From contig CAYNOT010000008.1 of the NCBI GenBank assembly GCA_964398945.1, positions 62,001-126,000 on the forward strand: a stretch of 64,000 nt of DNA, in the 5' to 3' direction. This document shows, piece by piece, positions 9,285-19,096 of the stretch (position 1 is the first letter of the stretch; each line of letters begins with the position of its first letter). The position numbers and the translations under genes are program-made. Source of the stretch: JBGTGG01 sp964398945. GTDB lineage: Bacteria > Bacteroidota > Bacteroidia > Cytophagales > Cyclobacteriaceae. Under the pieces are notes generated by a model. The model worked only from the letters and a program-made list of their open reading frames with translations. It was not told where the DNA came from and searched no databases.

Positions 9285-9301
9285 GTAATATAGAATATAT
9301 T

Positions 9302-9348
9302 CTGGAGAACTAAACAGTAGCCTACCCTTTAATTCCACTATACATTTG
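9302..9348 (+). promoter_or_regulatory. Promoter of paralogue 1 with conserved upstream box
   Basis: A Bacteroidota -7 element TACATTTG lies at 9341-9348. The box ctggagaactaaacagtagc (9302-9321) ends 19 bp upstream, in place of a normal -33 TTTG. The same box and the same 19-bp spacing occur before the second paralogue. This suggests activator-dependent transcription of both genes. Confidence 0.6.
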
Positions 9349-9385
9349 CAGTATAATATTTGAAAAAGAACTCAACATTAACCTA

Positions 9386-9976
9386 ATGAATATGAAAAAT
9401 CTAGTAAAAAGTGCAATGGTAGCGATGATGTTACTGATTGCAGCAAACGCCTCCGCAGCAGATGCCCCCGTTAAAGTAAGTGTAACAGGAGAGAAAAGTA
9501 TCGCCTTGTTTTTTGGTGAAATTTCCGGTAAAACCTGGATAACTTTTCAGGATGAGAATGGAACGATCTTCTATTCTAAACGAATCAAAGATTTGACTTC
9601 ATACGCTGCAAATTATAACCTCAATGCTTTTCCTGATGGAAAATATCGGTTGGAGTTGACTTCGGCAAATAAAAAAGTAAATGTTCCTGTTTTGATTATT
9701 GATGGTGCAGTTACGGTAGAGGAAGAAATCATTGCAGCCCCGGCTATCTCAAGCAAAGAGAATATGGTTGCCGTAGCATTTTCAGGTAAGCAAGATACTG
9801 CGTGGAGTGTCTTTATTAAGGACGAAAGTGGCACGGTAGTTTTCACCGAAACTGTTGAAAACGGAGAAAAGCTTTCCAAGAGAAAATATAATTTGACAAA
9901 CTTGAACAGGGGTAAATATTACTTCGAGTTCAATACGAATGGCAGCACTTTTACCCATTCAGTTGAAAAGAATTAA
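9386..9976 (+). CDS. Secreted protein of unknown function, paralogue 1
   Basis: This 196-aa protein has a signal peptide (about 1-24, ending ANASA). The mature part appears to hold two similar beta-sandwich modules, each with a strand pattern like GEKSIALFFGEISGKTW or KENMVAVAFSGKQDTAW followed by FPDGKYRLEL or LNRGKYYFEF. This resembles the small Ig-like secreted proteins common in Bacteroidota (similar in layout to DUF3244-type or T9SS CTD-like folds). It lacks a sorting-domain lysine pattern that I would trust. It is over 50% identical to the next gene and probably controlled by the divergent AraC regulator. Confidence 0.7.
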   Translation: MNMKNLVKSAMVAMMLLIAANASAADAPVKVSVTGEKSIALFFGEISGKTWITFQDENGTIFYSKRIKDLTSYAANYNLNAFPDGKYRLELTSANKKVNVPVLIIDGAVTVEEEIIAAPAISSKENMVAVAFSGKQDTAWSVFIKDESGTVVFTETVENGEKLSKRKYNLTNLNRGKYYFEFNTNGSTFTHSVEKN

Positions 9977-10038
9977 TCTGTAAGTTGTACGATTAAGTTT
10001 GGTTAGGAGGCAGCGTGGAGACGTTGCCTCCATTTTTT
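9971..10038 (+). repeat. 68-bp identical 3' end, copy 1
   Basis: These bases, from the last codons through the terminator of paralogue 1, are identical to 10913-10980 after paralogue 2 (offset 942 bp). The coding regions themselves have diverged much more. Recent gene conversion or selection on a functional 3' UTR could both explain this. Confidence 0.9.
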
Positions 10039-10039
10039 T
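10006..10039 (+). terminator. Intrinsic terminator of paralogue 1
   Basis: An 11-bp stem (GGAGGCAGCGT with ACGTTGCCTCC, one G-T pair) and a 4-nt loop are followed by seven T residues. Confidence 0.92.
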
Positions 10040-10199
10040 AATAGATTTTGATGCGCTGTTACCTGCGTAATCAAATATAGAATCCCCATCGTTCTTCCGC
10101 CTTTGTTCATGTAATCAAAATATAGGTTTTGTGAGGTCACACAATACAGGGTCACCATGTGGTTAAATACACCCTATATTATGCAATATTACCTTAATG

Positions 10200-10211
10200 T
10201 TAACATGTTAA
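10200..10211. promoter_or_regulatory. 12-bp perfect palindrome upstream of paralogue 2
   Basis: TTAACATGTTAA is its own reverse complement and lies 29 bp before the conserved CTGGT box. Further upstream are two near-direct repeats, gtaatcaaatatag and gtaatcaaaatatag (about 10067 and 10112). Together they suggest regulator-binding sites in the 294-bp gap between the paralogues. Confidence 0.35.
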
Positions 10212-10240
10212 ATTTAATACAGGGCAAAATAACATATATA

Positions 10241-10287
10241 CTGGTGAACCAACCAGTAGCTGAGCAACCCCCAACACCCTAGCTTTG
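10241..10287 (+). promoter_or_regulatory. Promoter of paralogue 2 with conserved upstream box
   Basis: The -7 element TAGCTTTG is at 10280-10287. The box CTGGTGAACCAACCAGTAGC (10241-10260) contains an inverted repeat CTGGT-N6-ACCAG and ends 19 bp upstream of it, exactly as in paralogue 1. A -33 TTTG is absent in both. Confidence 0.6.
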
Positions 10288-10333
10288 TGGTATAATTAAT
10301 TCAAAAGCGAACACAACATTTAAACTTATTAAT

Positions 10334-10918
10334 ATGAAAAATTTAATTAAAAAATCAATCGTGTTGGCACTGTTGGTCGTAACAGTAGCCAGTGTTTCCG
10401 TAGCGGAGGTACCTGTAAGAATAAAAATAGCAGGGGAGAAAAGTATCGAGTTATTTCTGGGGGAAATTTCCGGTAAAGTATGGATTTCTTTTAAAGACAA
10501 GGAAGGGAATGTCTATTACTCGAAACGGATCAAAGACCTGGCATCTTATAAAGTAAAGTATGATCTGGCTGCTTTTCCTGATGGTGAATATCAATTGGAG
10601 TTAAGTGAACCTACACAAACATTGAATGTTCCCGTAACGATTGAAAACGGAATAGTAACCCTAAAAGAAGAACTGGCTGCAGCACCTTCACTTTCCAGGA
10701 AAGGGAATATGGTGGCAGTAGAACTTTCCGGAAAGCAATACAAGACCTGGGATGTGTTCATTAAAAATGAAGCAGGGGAACTTATTTTTAAGGAAACAAT
10801 AGAAAACGAAAAAGTTTCGAAAAGAAAATATGACTTGTCAAACCTAAATGATGGAAAATACATTCTGCAATTCACTTCTGCAGGCAATTCATTCACCCAT
10901 TCGGTGGTAAAAAATTAA
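10334..10918 (+). CDS. Secreted protein of unknown function, paralogue 2
   Basis: This 194-aa tandem paralogue of the preceding gene shares the signal peptide (about 1-24), the repeated module GEKSIELFLGEISGKVW, YSKRIKDLASY, FPDGEYQLEL and SKRKYDLSNLNDGKY, and the C-terminal SFTHSVVKN. Both copies keep the two-module layout, which argues for a real protein. The promoter box, spacing and 3' end are conserved with copy 1, so the two are probably expressed together. No known function. Confidence 0.7.
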   Translation: MKNLIKKSIVLALLVVTVASVSVAEVPVRIKIAGEKSIELFLGEISGKVWISFKDKEGNVYYSKRIKDLASYKVKYDLAAFPDGEYQLELSEPTQTLNVPVTIENGIVTLKEELAAAPSLSRKGNMVAVELSGKQYKTWDVFIKNEAGELIFKETIENEKVSKRKYDLSNLNDGKYILQFTSAGNSFTHSVVKN

Positions 10919-10980
10919 TCTGTAAGTTGTACGATTAAGTTTGGTTAGGAGGCAGCGTGGAGACGTTGCCTCCATTTTTT
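10913..10980 (+). repeat. 68-bp identical 3' end, copy 2
   Basis: Exact copy of 9971-10038; see the first copy. It spans the final codons, the stop, the 3' UTR and the terminator of paralogue 2. Confidence 0.9.
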
Positions 10981-10981
10981 A
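10948..10981 (+). terminator. Intrinsic terminator of paralogue 2
   Basis: The 11-bp stem, 4-nt loop and T-tract are the same as at 10006. It separates this gene from the TIGR02757 family gene that follows. Confidence 0.92.
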
Positions 10982-11032
10982 TTTCGTGCTGTCCGTAGGT
11001 ATTGATACCTTACAGAAAAAAACAGTACTGTT

Positions 11033-11824
11033 GTGGATAAACAATCGTTAAAAGATTTTCTGGATGGGCGTGTACAACGCTATAACCAGGTGGGGTTTAT
11101 AGAGAATGATCCTATTACAATTCCGCACCTTTTTAAAAAAAAGCAAGACATCGAAATAGCAGGGCTCTTTGCATCCATACTGGCGTGGGGCAAACGAAAG
11201 ACCATTATCAGTAAGTGTCGTGAACTGATGGCCATGATGGACAATGATCCATACGAATTCATCCTTCACCACAACGAAAGGGATTTAAAGCACTTCCTCT
11301 ATTTTAAGCACCGCACGTTTAACCCAACCGACACGCTGTACCTCATTGCATTTTTGAATTGGCATTATTCCCAACACAATTCCCTTGAAGATGCCTTTCC
11401 GGTAAACAGTGATGATATAAATACAGAAAACGCATTGGTTTGTTTTAGCGATTATGTATTTAGTATGGAGGACTATCCGCAGCGCACCAAAAAGCATATC
11501 CCTACCCCCATTCGAAAATCGACTTGCAAGCGCCTCAATATGTATTTGCGTTGGATGGTACGCACCGACAATTGTGGTGTAGACTTCGGCCTTTGGAAAA
11601 AAATAAAACCCGCCCAACTAATTTGTCCGTGTGATGTACATGTTGATCGCGTGGGAAGAAAGCTGGGGTTGATCACACGAAAACTTACCGATTGGCAAAC
11701 TGCCCTTGAACTGACCGGGAACCTGAAAACATTCGATGCTTCCGATCCTGTAAAGTATGACTTCGCACTATTTGGGTTAGGAATTGAAGAAGGATGGGCA
11801 GGCGAAGATTTTGAAGAGCATTGA
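11033..11824 (+). CDS. TIGR02757/DUF2400 family protein
   Basis: This 263-aa soluble protein covers the full length of the TIGR02757 (DUF2400) family, which is widespread in Bacteroidota and Spirochaetes and has no proven activity. Typical segments are NDPITIPHLFKKKQDIEIAG, FASILAWGKRKTII, RWMVR with CGVDFGLWKKIKP, CPCDVHVDRVGRKLGL and a C-terminal FALFGLGI. The arrangement recalls helix-hairpin-helix DNA glycosylases, so a DNA-related role is possible but inferred. The start is a GTG; the upstream terminator supports separate transcription. Confidence 0.8.
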   Translation: MDKQSLKDFLDGRVQRYNQVGFIENDPITIPHLFKKKQDIEIAGLFASILAWGKRKTIISKCRELMAMMDNDPYEFILHHNERDLKHFLYFKHRTFNPTDTLYLIAFLNWHYSQHNSLEDAFPVNSDDINTENALVCFSDYVFSMEDYPQRTKKHIPTPIRKSTCKRLNMYLRWMVRTDNCGVDFGLWKKIKPAQLICPCDVHVDRVGRKLGLITRKLTDWQTALELTGNLKTFDASDPVKYDFALFGLGIEEGWAGEDFEEH

Positions 11825-11870
11825 TGTTGCGTTTGTTTAAGAATCACGAAATAGTAATTCTGTTCATGTG

Positions 11871-11890
11871 AAGCCTCAAAGGCTTGTTAA
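11871..11890 (+). terminator. Weak intrinsic terminator
   Basis: AAGCCT-caa-AGGCTT is a 6-bp stem followed by gttaattta. It lies 47 bp after the DUF2400 stop and upstream of the act operon promoter. Confidence 0.5.
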
Positions 11891-12006
11891 TTTATATTCA
11901 TTCTAAATAAATACATAGATTAAAGACAGCTTTCAGTTTGCGTGAATGTGATGGTGAAAAAAAGTTGCGCCAAGGTGAAATAATGCGACACCCAATTCAA
12001 AATAAA

Positions 12007-12037
12007 TTTGAAAAAACGAGTTCCCAGTGTAGATTTG
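12007..12037 (+). promoter_or_regulatory. Promoter of the act-cox operon
   Basis: TTTG (12007-12010) and TAGATTTG (12030-12037) are separated by 19 bp, matching the Bacteroidota -33/-7 consensus. Transcription would begin near 12044, about 29 bases before the ATG at 12073. This excludes the upstream TTG at 11938 as the translation start. Confidence 0.75.
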
Positions 12038-12072
12038 TGCCACTTGTCGTAATTTGGACATTATACCTGAAC

Positions 12073-13314
12073 ATGACTAAAATCCTTACTTCACTTCCAG
12101 CCAAGTTTTTGTCCCTTGCCCTCATCTTAACTAGTCTAAGTTTAGCTTCTTTCGCGCAGGAAATTCCTACCGATGAGGCTGCTATCAAGACGGGACAAAC
12201 CCTGTTCGATACCAATTGTAAAACGTGCCATCGGGTTCACGAAAAATTGATCGGTCCTGCGTTGGCCGATGTGTATAATCGTGCCCCGTCAATCGACTGG
12301 ATCCATAAGTTCATTAAAAACTCTTCTGCGGTGATCGCCAGTGGTGATGACTATGCAAATAAATTATACAACGACTACGGCAAAACCCAGATGACTTCTT
12401 TCTCCAGTTTCAAGGACGAAGACATTATGAACATGCTGGCCTATATTCAGGCTGAAACTGTAAAAGGACCAATTGTTGCCGATGTTGTGCCGGTAGATGG
12501 TGCGACTGGCCAGGGGGGAGGAGTACCAAACGAATATTTTACGGCCATCCTCATCGGAATGGTGATTATCCTTATTTTATTATTGGCGATTCTTGGCTTC
12601 CTGGTGTCTACCATGAAGCGTTTCCTGGATCAAAAAGAACTGGCTGATGAGGACAAGGAAATTATTCATTCACCTTTTACATTGGGTTCCATTGTCCAAA
12701 GCCGTGGGTTCATTTTTGTGGTCGTGTTCATTGTAGCGGCATTAAGCTTTAAGGCAGTGATCAACGGATTGTTTTCGATAGGGGTACAACAAGGATATGC
12801 ACCCAAGCAACCGATTGCTTTCTCCCATAAAATCCATGCAGGCCAATTTGAAATTGATTGTCAATATTGCCACACCGGGGTTTTGAAGGGTAAAAATGCC
12901 AATATCCCGTCTCCCAATATTTGTATGAATTGCCATAACCAGATTAAGGTTGGTACCACTACGGGTGAAGGGGAGATTGCCAAATTGGTATCGGCTTATG
13001 AAAATAACAAGCCCATTGAATGGGTTCGTATCCACAACTTACCAGACCTGGCGTATTTCAACCACTCGCAACACGTACAAGTGGGTGAAATCGAATGCCA
13101 AACCTGCCATGGTCCTATTGAGGAAATGGATGTTGTTCGTCAACACTCTTTGTTGACAATGGGCTGGTGTATTGATTGCCATCGGAATACCGATGTGAAC
13201 ACAAAAGGAAACGCCTACTACGACAAGTTGGTAGAATTGCACAATAAGTCCAGCAAATCCAAAATGAAAGTTGAAGATATTGGTGGGTTGGAATGTGCAA
13301 AATGTCACTATTAA
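12073..13314 (+). CDS. actA: Alternative complex III multiheme cytochrome c subunit ActA
   Basis: This 413-aa subunit of the quinol:electron-acceptor oxidoreductase ACIII has six CxxCH heme c sites. One (CKTCH) is in an N-terminal monoheme domain after the signal peptide. Five (CQYCH, CMNCH, CQTCH, CIDCH, CAKCH) are in the C-terminal domain. Two membrane-spanning stretches lie between them (about 155-180 and 220-240). The heme chain passes electrons from the quinol site toward the oxidase. It is the first gene of the actABCDEF-cox run. The ATG at 12073 is chosen because it precedes a signal peptide (LALILTSLSLASFAQ) and follows the promoter. Confidence 0.93.
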   Translation: MTKILTSLPAKFLSLALILTSLSLASFAQEIPTDEAAIKTGQTLFDTNCKTCHRVHEKLIGPALADVYNRAPSIDWIHKFIKNSSAVIASGDDYANKLYNDYGKTQMTSFSSFKDEDIMNMLAYIQAETVKGPIVADVVPVDGATGQGGGVPNEYFTAILIGMVIILILLLAILGFLVSTMKRFLDQKELADEDKEIIHSPFTLGSIVQSRGFIFVVVFIVAALSFKAVINGLFSIGVQQGYAPKQPIAFSHKIHAGQFEIDCQYCHTGVLKGKNANIPSPNICMNCHNQIKVGTTTGEGEIAKLVSAYENNKPIEWVRIHNLPDLAYFNHSQHVQVGEIECQTCHGPIEEMDVVRQHSLLTMGWCIDCHRNTDVNTKGNAYYDKLVELHNKSSKSKMKVEDIGGLECAKCHY

Positions 13315-13347
13315 AAATAACGCTCAACGCATTGCTATAACGTCTTT

Positions 13348-16300
13348 ATGAAGGAAACTAAGAAGGTATATTGGAAAGGTCTTGAACAACTGAAGAACGA
13401 TCCTGCGTTTGTGAAACATGCGCATGAGGAGTTTGCCCCGGGACCGGAAGAAAACCTGGACCATTCACGCAGGGATTTTTTGAAGATGATGGGGTTTGGT
13501 GTATCGGCAGTTGCATTGGCTGCCTGTGAAGCACCGATCCGAAAAGCCATCCCTTATGTCAACAAGCCCGTTGATGTAGATCCGAGTATTGCCAACTATT
13601 ATGCCTCTACTTATATAAATGGAGGCGACTATTGCAGCATTGTAGTAAAAACCCGCGAAGGACGGCCGATAAAAGTTGATGGCAATGCACTTTCCAGTGT
13701 ATCCATGGGTGGTACGAATGCCCAGGTTGAAGCTTCTGTGCTTTCATTATATGATAATGCAAGGTTACGTGGACCAGTTGCTGCGGGAGAAAAGACCGAT
13801 TGGGAAGAGCTTGACAAAGCTGTGATCAGCAAATTGGAGGGGGTTGCTGCCAGTGGTGGGGCCATTCGTATTGTCAGCAATACAATCATCAGCCCAAGCA
13901 CGAAAGCGGCACTTGCAAAATTTATTGCCAAGTATCCGACCACCGAGCATGTCATGTATGATCAACATTCTTACTATGGAATGTTAAAAGCCAACGAGGA
14001 ATCTTTCGGCACGGCCATGATCCCTTCTTACGATTTCAGCAAAGCCAACGTAATTGTTAGTGTCGCCAATGATTTCCTCGGAACATGGTTGGCGCCAATC
14101 GAATTCTCCCAGCAATATGCGGAAACGCGTAAGGTTGAAGGAAGCAAGAAAACCATGTCGCGTCATTACCAGTTCGAGTCAATGTTGACAATGACGGGTG
14201 CCAATGCAGATTATCGCTCGATGATCAAGCCTTCTGAAGAGGGTGCAGTAGTGGCGAAACTTTATAATTTAATTGCAGCAAAAGCTGGTGCCGCAACAGT
14301 TTCTGGTGGTGTGGATGCAAAATATTTATCCAACGCAGCCGATCAGCTTTGGGCCAACCGCGGAAAATCATTGGTTGTGGCCGGTTCGAATGACAAAGCC
14401 ATTCAGGTTTTGGTAAATGGAATCAATGCATTGTTAGGAAACTATGGTGCTACTATTTTAACAAACCTTCCGGTGAATTACCGTCAGGGAGATGACCAGA
14501 AAATGGCAACATTTATAAATGATGCTGTTGCCGGGAAAATTGGTGCCGTTATTTTCTTCAACTGCAATCCTGTGTACGATCATCCAATGGGTGAAAAACT
14601 TGCAGAAGGATTATCAAAAGTGGGTGTTAAAATTTCCACAGAATACAAAGTGGATGAGACTGCATCACGCGCTGATTTCGTTGCACCGGACCATCATTAT
14701 TTGGAATCCTGGAATGATGCCGAACCAAAGAAAAATCATTATAGCCTTGCGCAACCTGCTATTACACCCATCTTCAAATCACGCGCAGCGCAAGAGAGCT
14801 TCCTGATATGGGCTGGAGAAAGCGATGTGGATTATTTCTCTTTTGTAAAAGATAATTGGAGGAAGTGGTTCTATTCCAATCAAACATTGGATTACCAATC
14901 TTTCTGGGATAAGTGTTTATACGATGGCGTGTTGGAAATGCCGGTAGAAGCAGGTGAAAGCCCGTCTTTTTCAGGCGATGTATCAGCAGCAGCTTCAGCA
15001 ATCGCTTCTAATAAAGCAGGCGGCCCATTTGAATTGGTAGTGTATGAAAGCTATGCACTCGGCAACGGCTCACAAGCCAATAATCCATTGTTACAAGAAC
15101 TTCCTGACCCGATTACAAAAGCAGTGTGGGACCATTATGTTACCATCGCGCCAAAGGATGCAGGCGACTTAACGAACCCGGAAAGCTTTACCAAGTTTGC
15201 AAACATCACGGCAAACGGAAAGACTGTAAAACTTCCAGTACTTATTCAACCGGGCCAAGCTCCTGGTACATTGGCGATTGCGCTGGGTTACGGGCGCACG
15301 CATGCTGGAAAGGTAGCTGACAATAGCGGGATCAATGCATACACTTTACTGGGTATGGTGCATGGCGCTGTCGGCTATAATGTTGCAAGTGCTACGTACG
15401 AATTGACAAGTGAGGCTTTCCAATTGGCACAAACACAAACGCACCATACTTATATGGGGCGCCAGACTGTTATCCAGGAAACCACCTTAAACGATTGGAT
15501 TAAAAATCCGAAGAGTGATTTCCAACCGCACGTTTCTACATGGGCTACCAATGACGGTAAGCCAAATCCGGAGGGTAAAGTAAAACCGGGTGAACTTTCA
15601 TTATGGAAAGGCCATGAATATAAGAGCCACCATTGGGGAATGGCCATTGACCTCAACTCGTGTACTGGTTGTGGTGCATGTATCGTAGCATGTAACGTAG
15701 AAAACAACGTTTCCCTTGTGGGGCGTGAAGAGGTAATCAATCGCAGGGAGATGCATTGGTTGCGCATTGACCGGTATTACAGTTCAGATGCGGACCGTCA
15801 TGATTTGCAAGGTGCTGAACATGCTTCCGAAAATCCTGAAGTCGTATTCCAACCGATGCTGTGTCAGCATTGCAACAATGCACCTTGCGAAACGGTTTGT
15901 CCGGTTGCGGCAACTACCCACAGCACAGAGGGCTTAAATCAAATGACGTATAACCGTTGTATCGGTACACGCTATTGTGCCAACAACTGTCCTTATAAAG
16001 TAAGAAGGTTCAACTGGTTCAAGTACCATGATAACAAGCAGTTCGAAAAAGCGAACCCTGCTATGAATTCCGATCTTGGTAAGATGGTATTGAACCCGGA
16101 TGTTACCGTTCGTTCACGTGGTGTAATGGAGAAATGTTCATTCTGTGTACAACGTATCCAGCATGGAAAGCTTACCGCAAAACGCGAGAAGCGTACCTTG
16201 GGTGGTGATGAAGTGGTGACTGCCTGTCAGGCTTCGTGTTCAACCGGGGCAATTGTTTTCGGGGACATCAACAATCCTGAAAGCAGCATTTCAAAATTGT

Positions 16301-16452
16301 TGCAAATTCGTCCGGCTGATCCTGAAAGACCATTTGGTGTGGATAAAATCACCGGAAATCCGCGTGCTTACCAGGTATTGGAAGAAATTGGGGTAAAACC
16401 AAATATTTGGTACCTCAATAAAATCAGAAACAAAGAAGAAGCAACAGCTTAA
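13348..16452 (+). CDS. actB: Alternative complex III iron-sulfur/molybdopterin-like subunit ActB
   Basis: This 1034-aa fused subunit has a Tat-like motif SRRDFLK (Arg41-Arg42) followed by a lipobox ending at Cys60 (VALAAC), so it is probably exported folded and lipid-anchored. Residues about 70-730 form the molybdopterin-oxidoreductase-like domain, which in ACIII carries no molybdenum. The C-terminal part (about 760-1000) has four cysteine clusters: CTGCGACIVAC, CQHCNNAPCETVC, CIGTRYCANNC and CSFCVQ with CQASC. These match the iron-sulfur relay of ActB2. It lies 33 bp downstream of actA. Confidence 0.95.
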   Translation: MKETKKVYWKGLEQLKNDPAFVKHAHEEFAPGPEENLDHSRRDFLKMMGFGVSAVALAACEAPIRKAIPYVNKPVDVDPSIANYYASTYINGGDYCSIVVKTREGRPIKVDGNALSSVSMGGTNAQVEASVLSLYDNARLRGPVAAGEKTDWEELDKAVISKLEGVAASGGAIRIVSNTIISPSTKAALAKFIAKYPTTEHVMYDQHSYYGMLKANEESFGTAMIPSYDFSKANVIVSVANDFLGTWLAPIEFSQQYAETRKVEGSKKTMSRHYQFESMLTMTGANADYRSMIKPSEEGAVVAKLYNLIAAKAGAATVSGGVDAKYLSNAADQLWANRGKSLVVAGSNDKAIQVLVNGINALLGNYGATILTNLPVNYRQGDDQKMATFINDAVAGKIGAVIFFNCNPVYDHPMGEKLAEGLSKVGVKISTEYKVDETASRADFVAPDHHYLESWNDAEPKKNHYSLAQPAITPIFKSRAAQESFLIWAGESDVDYFSFVKDNWRKWFYSNQTLDYQSFWDKCLYDGVLEMPVEAGESPSFSGDVSAAASAIASNKAGGPFELVVYESYALGNGSQANNPLLQELPDPITKAVWDHYVTIAPKDAGDLTNPESFTKFANITANGKTVKLPVLIQPGQAPGTLAIALGYGRTHAGKVADNSGINAYTLLGMVHGAVGYNVASATYELTSEAFQLAQTQTHHTYMGRQTVIQETTLNDWIKNPKSDFQPHVSTWATNDGKPNPEGKVKPGELSLWKGHEYKSHHWGMAIDLNSCTGCGACIVACNVENNVSLVGREEVINRREMHWLRIDRYYSSDADRHDLQGAEHASENPEVVFQPMLCQHCNNAPCETVCPVAATTHSTEGLNQMTYNRCIGTRYCANNCPYKVRRFNWFKYHDNKQFEKANPAMNSDLGKMVLNPDVTVRSRGVMEKCSFCVQRIQHGKLTAKREKRTLGGDEVVTACQASCSTGAIVFGDINNPESSISKLLQIRPADPERPFGVDKITGNPRAYQVLEEIGVKPNIWYLNKIRNKEEATA

Positions 16453-16477
16453 TTATAACGAAGTCAATAACGATCAT

Positions 16478-17878
<1,401 letters not shown>

Positions 17879-17890
17879 ATGAAGTAATAA

Positions 17891-18421
17891 ATGGACGCAG
17901 ATAAGCATTTCGTTGTAGGGGTCTTTAGTGACGAGGATGTATTGCTCAGTGCTGTGAAGAAGATTCGTGGCAACGGGGTAAAAATCCATGAGGTGTATTC
18001 ACCTTTCCCTGTGCACGGTCTTGATGAGCAGTTAGGCTATAAGCGTACGCGCTTGCCAATTGCTGCATTCTTATTTGGGATGACGGGCACCTCCCTTGCA
18101 TTGATCATGCAAATTGGTATGCTCGGGTTTGACTGGCCCATGATTATTGGTGGTAAGGATTTTTGGTCACTCCCCCCATTCATTCCGGTTACATTTGAAT
18201 TAACAGTTTTGCTTTCTGCCTTGGGCATGGTGGCTACTTTTATGATTGTGAGTGACATGAAGCCTTACAAATGGCCACGACAATTTGATTTGCGCAGCAC
18301 GAATGATAAACACATCATGGCGATTGATTTATCAGTCAACAGCGCAAAAAGCAAAGACGAATTGACCCGGATTTTGAAAGATGCCGGTGCAGAAGAAGTG
18401 AACCAAAAAGATTTCGAATAA
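17891..18421 (+). CDS. actD: Alternative complex III subunit ActD (DUF3341)
   Basis: This 176-aa protein has two transmembrane helices (about 57-80 and 98-120) and a soluble N-terminal domain starting KHFVVGVFSDEDVLLSAVKK, matching DUF3341. In ACIII structures this subunit packs against ActC/ActF and joins the membrane part to the periplasmic part. The segment DFWSLPPFIPVTFELTVL is typical. Its position between actC and actE confirms the assignment. Confidence 0.93.
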   Translation: MDADKHFVVGVFSDEDVLLSAVKKIRGNGVKIHEVYSPFPVHGLDEQLGYKRTRLPIAAFLFGMTGTSLALIMQIGMLGFDWPMIIGGKDFWSLPPFIPVTFELTVLLSALGMVATFMIVSDMKPYKWPRQFDLRSTNDKHIMAIDLSVNSAKSKDELTRILKDAGAEEVNQKDFE

Positions 18422-18425
18422 TACG

Positions 18426-19064
18426 ATGCGTATGCAGTTTATAAAAGGAATAGTAATTGGAGTATCTGCAGCAGTAGTACTTGCTGGTTGCTCCGCCAGC
18501 GGTGACAACCCGGGCGTGGAATATGCCCCGAATATGTATCACTCTGTTCCGTACGATCCATTGACACAAATCGTAGACAAGGATGCCGGGCAATGGCTAA
18601 CTTCTATTGAATATCCGGATGGGCATGGTGAATTTTATAATTCAAACAATTGGAATGTTCGCGTGATGAATAGCCCCATGAACATGCGGACACCACCTGC
18701 CAATACGGTAAAACGCAATAAGTACGGCTGGCTTCCATACCGGTTGGAAAAAGACAGCCTCGCGCAAGCGGACAAGCTCAAAAACCCATTGGACTCAACC
18801 GCAGCCATACTTGCCAGCGGCAAGCCACTGTATGACGTGTACTGTGGCCATTGCCATGGAGCAAAAGGTGCCGGTGATGGAAAAGTGGCCGAGAAGTATG
18901 CAGGTGTTCCCAATTACAAGTCAGATGCTTTATTGGGCATGACTGAAGGACATATTTTCCATGTGATTACACACGGAAAAGGATTGATGTGGGCACATGG
19001 TTCACAACTTCATCCGGATGAGCGTTGGGCAATTGCCAGGTACGTTAAGACTTTACAAAAATAG
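18426..19064 (+). CDS. actE: Alternative complex III monoheme cytochrome c subunit ActE
   Basis: This 212-aa lipoprotein has a lipobox ending at Cys22 (VVLAGC) and one heme c site CGHCH (about 140). A distal Met (GLMWAHGSQL) is the likely axial ligand. The conserved NSPMNMRTPPANTVKR precedes the cytochrome domain. It sits on the periplasmic face and may receive electrons from ActA or ActB. It lies 4 bp after actD. Confidence 0.93.
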   Translation: MRMQFIKGIVIGVSAAVVLAGCSASGDNPGVEYAPNMYHSVPYDPLTQIVDKDAGQWLTSIEYPDGHGEFYNSNNWNVRVMNSPMNMRTPPANTVKRNKYGWLPYRLEKDSLAQADKLKNPLDSTAAILASGKPLYDVYCGHCHGAKGAGDGKVAEKYAGVPNYKSDALLGMTEGHIFHVITHGKGLMWAHGSQLHPDERWAIARYVKTLQK

Positions 19065-19096
19065 ATTCGAATAAAGAACGCGTAATAGATAACCAA

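Noticed and set aside
10279..10500. Minus-strand ORF over the start of paralogue 2
   Set aside because: It covers the promoter and signal-peptide region of a gene supported by its duplicate.
9971..10980. CRISPR-like or satellite repeat
   Set aside because: Only two copies, each part of a full gene duplicate with a terminator.
11938..12072. N-terminal extension of ActA from a TTG start
   Set aside because: It lies upstream of a strong -33/-7 promoter and lacks a signal peptide at its start; the ATG at 12073 gives a normal one.
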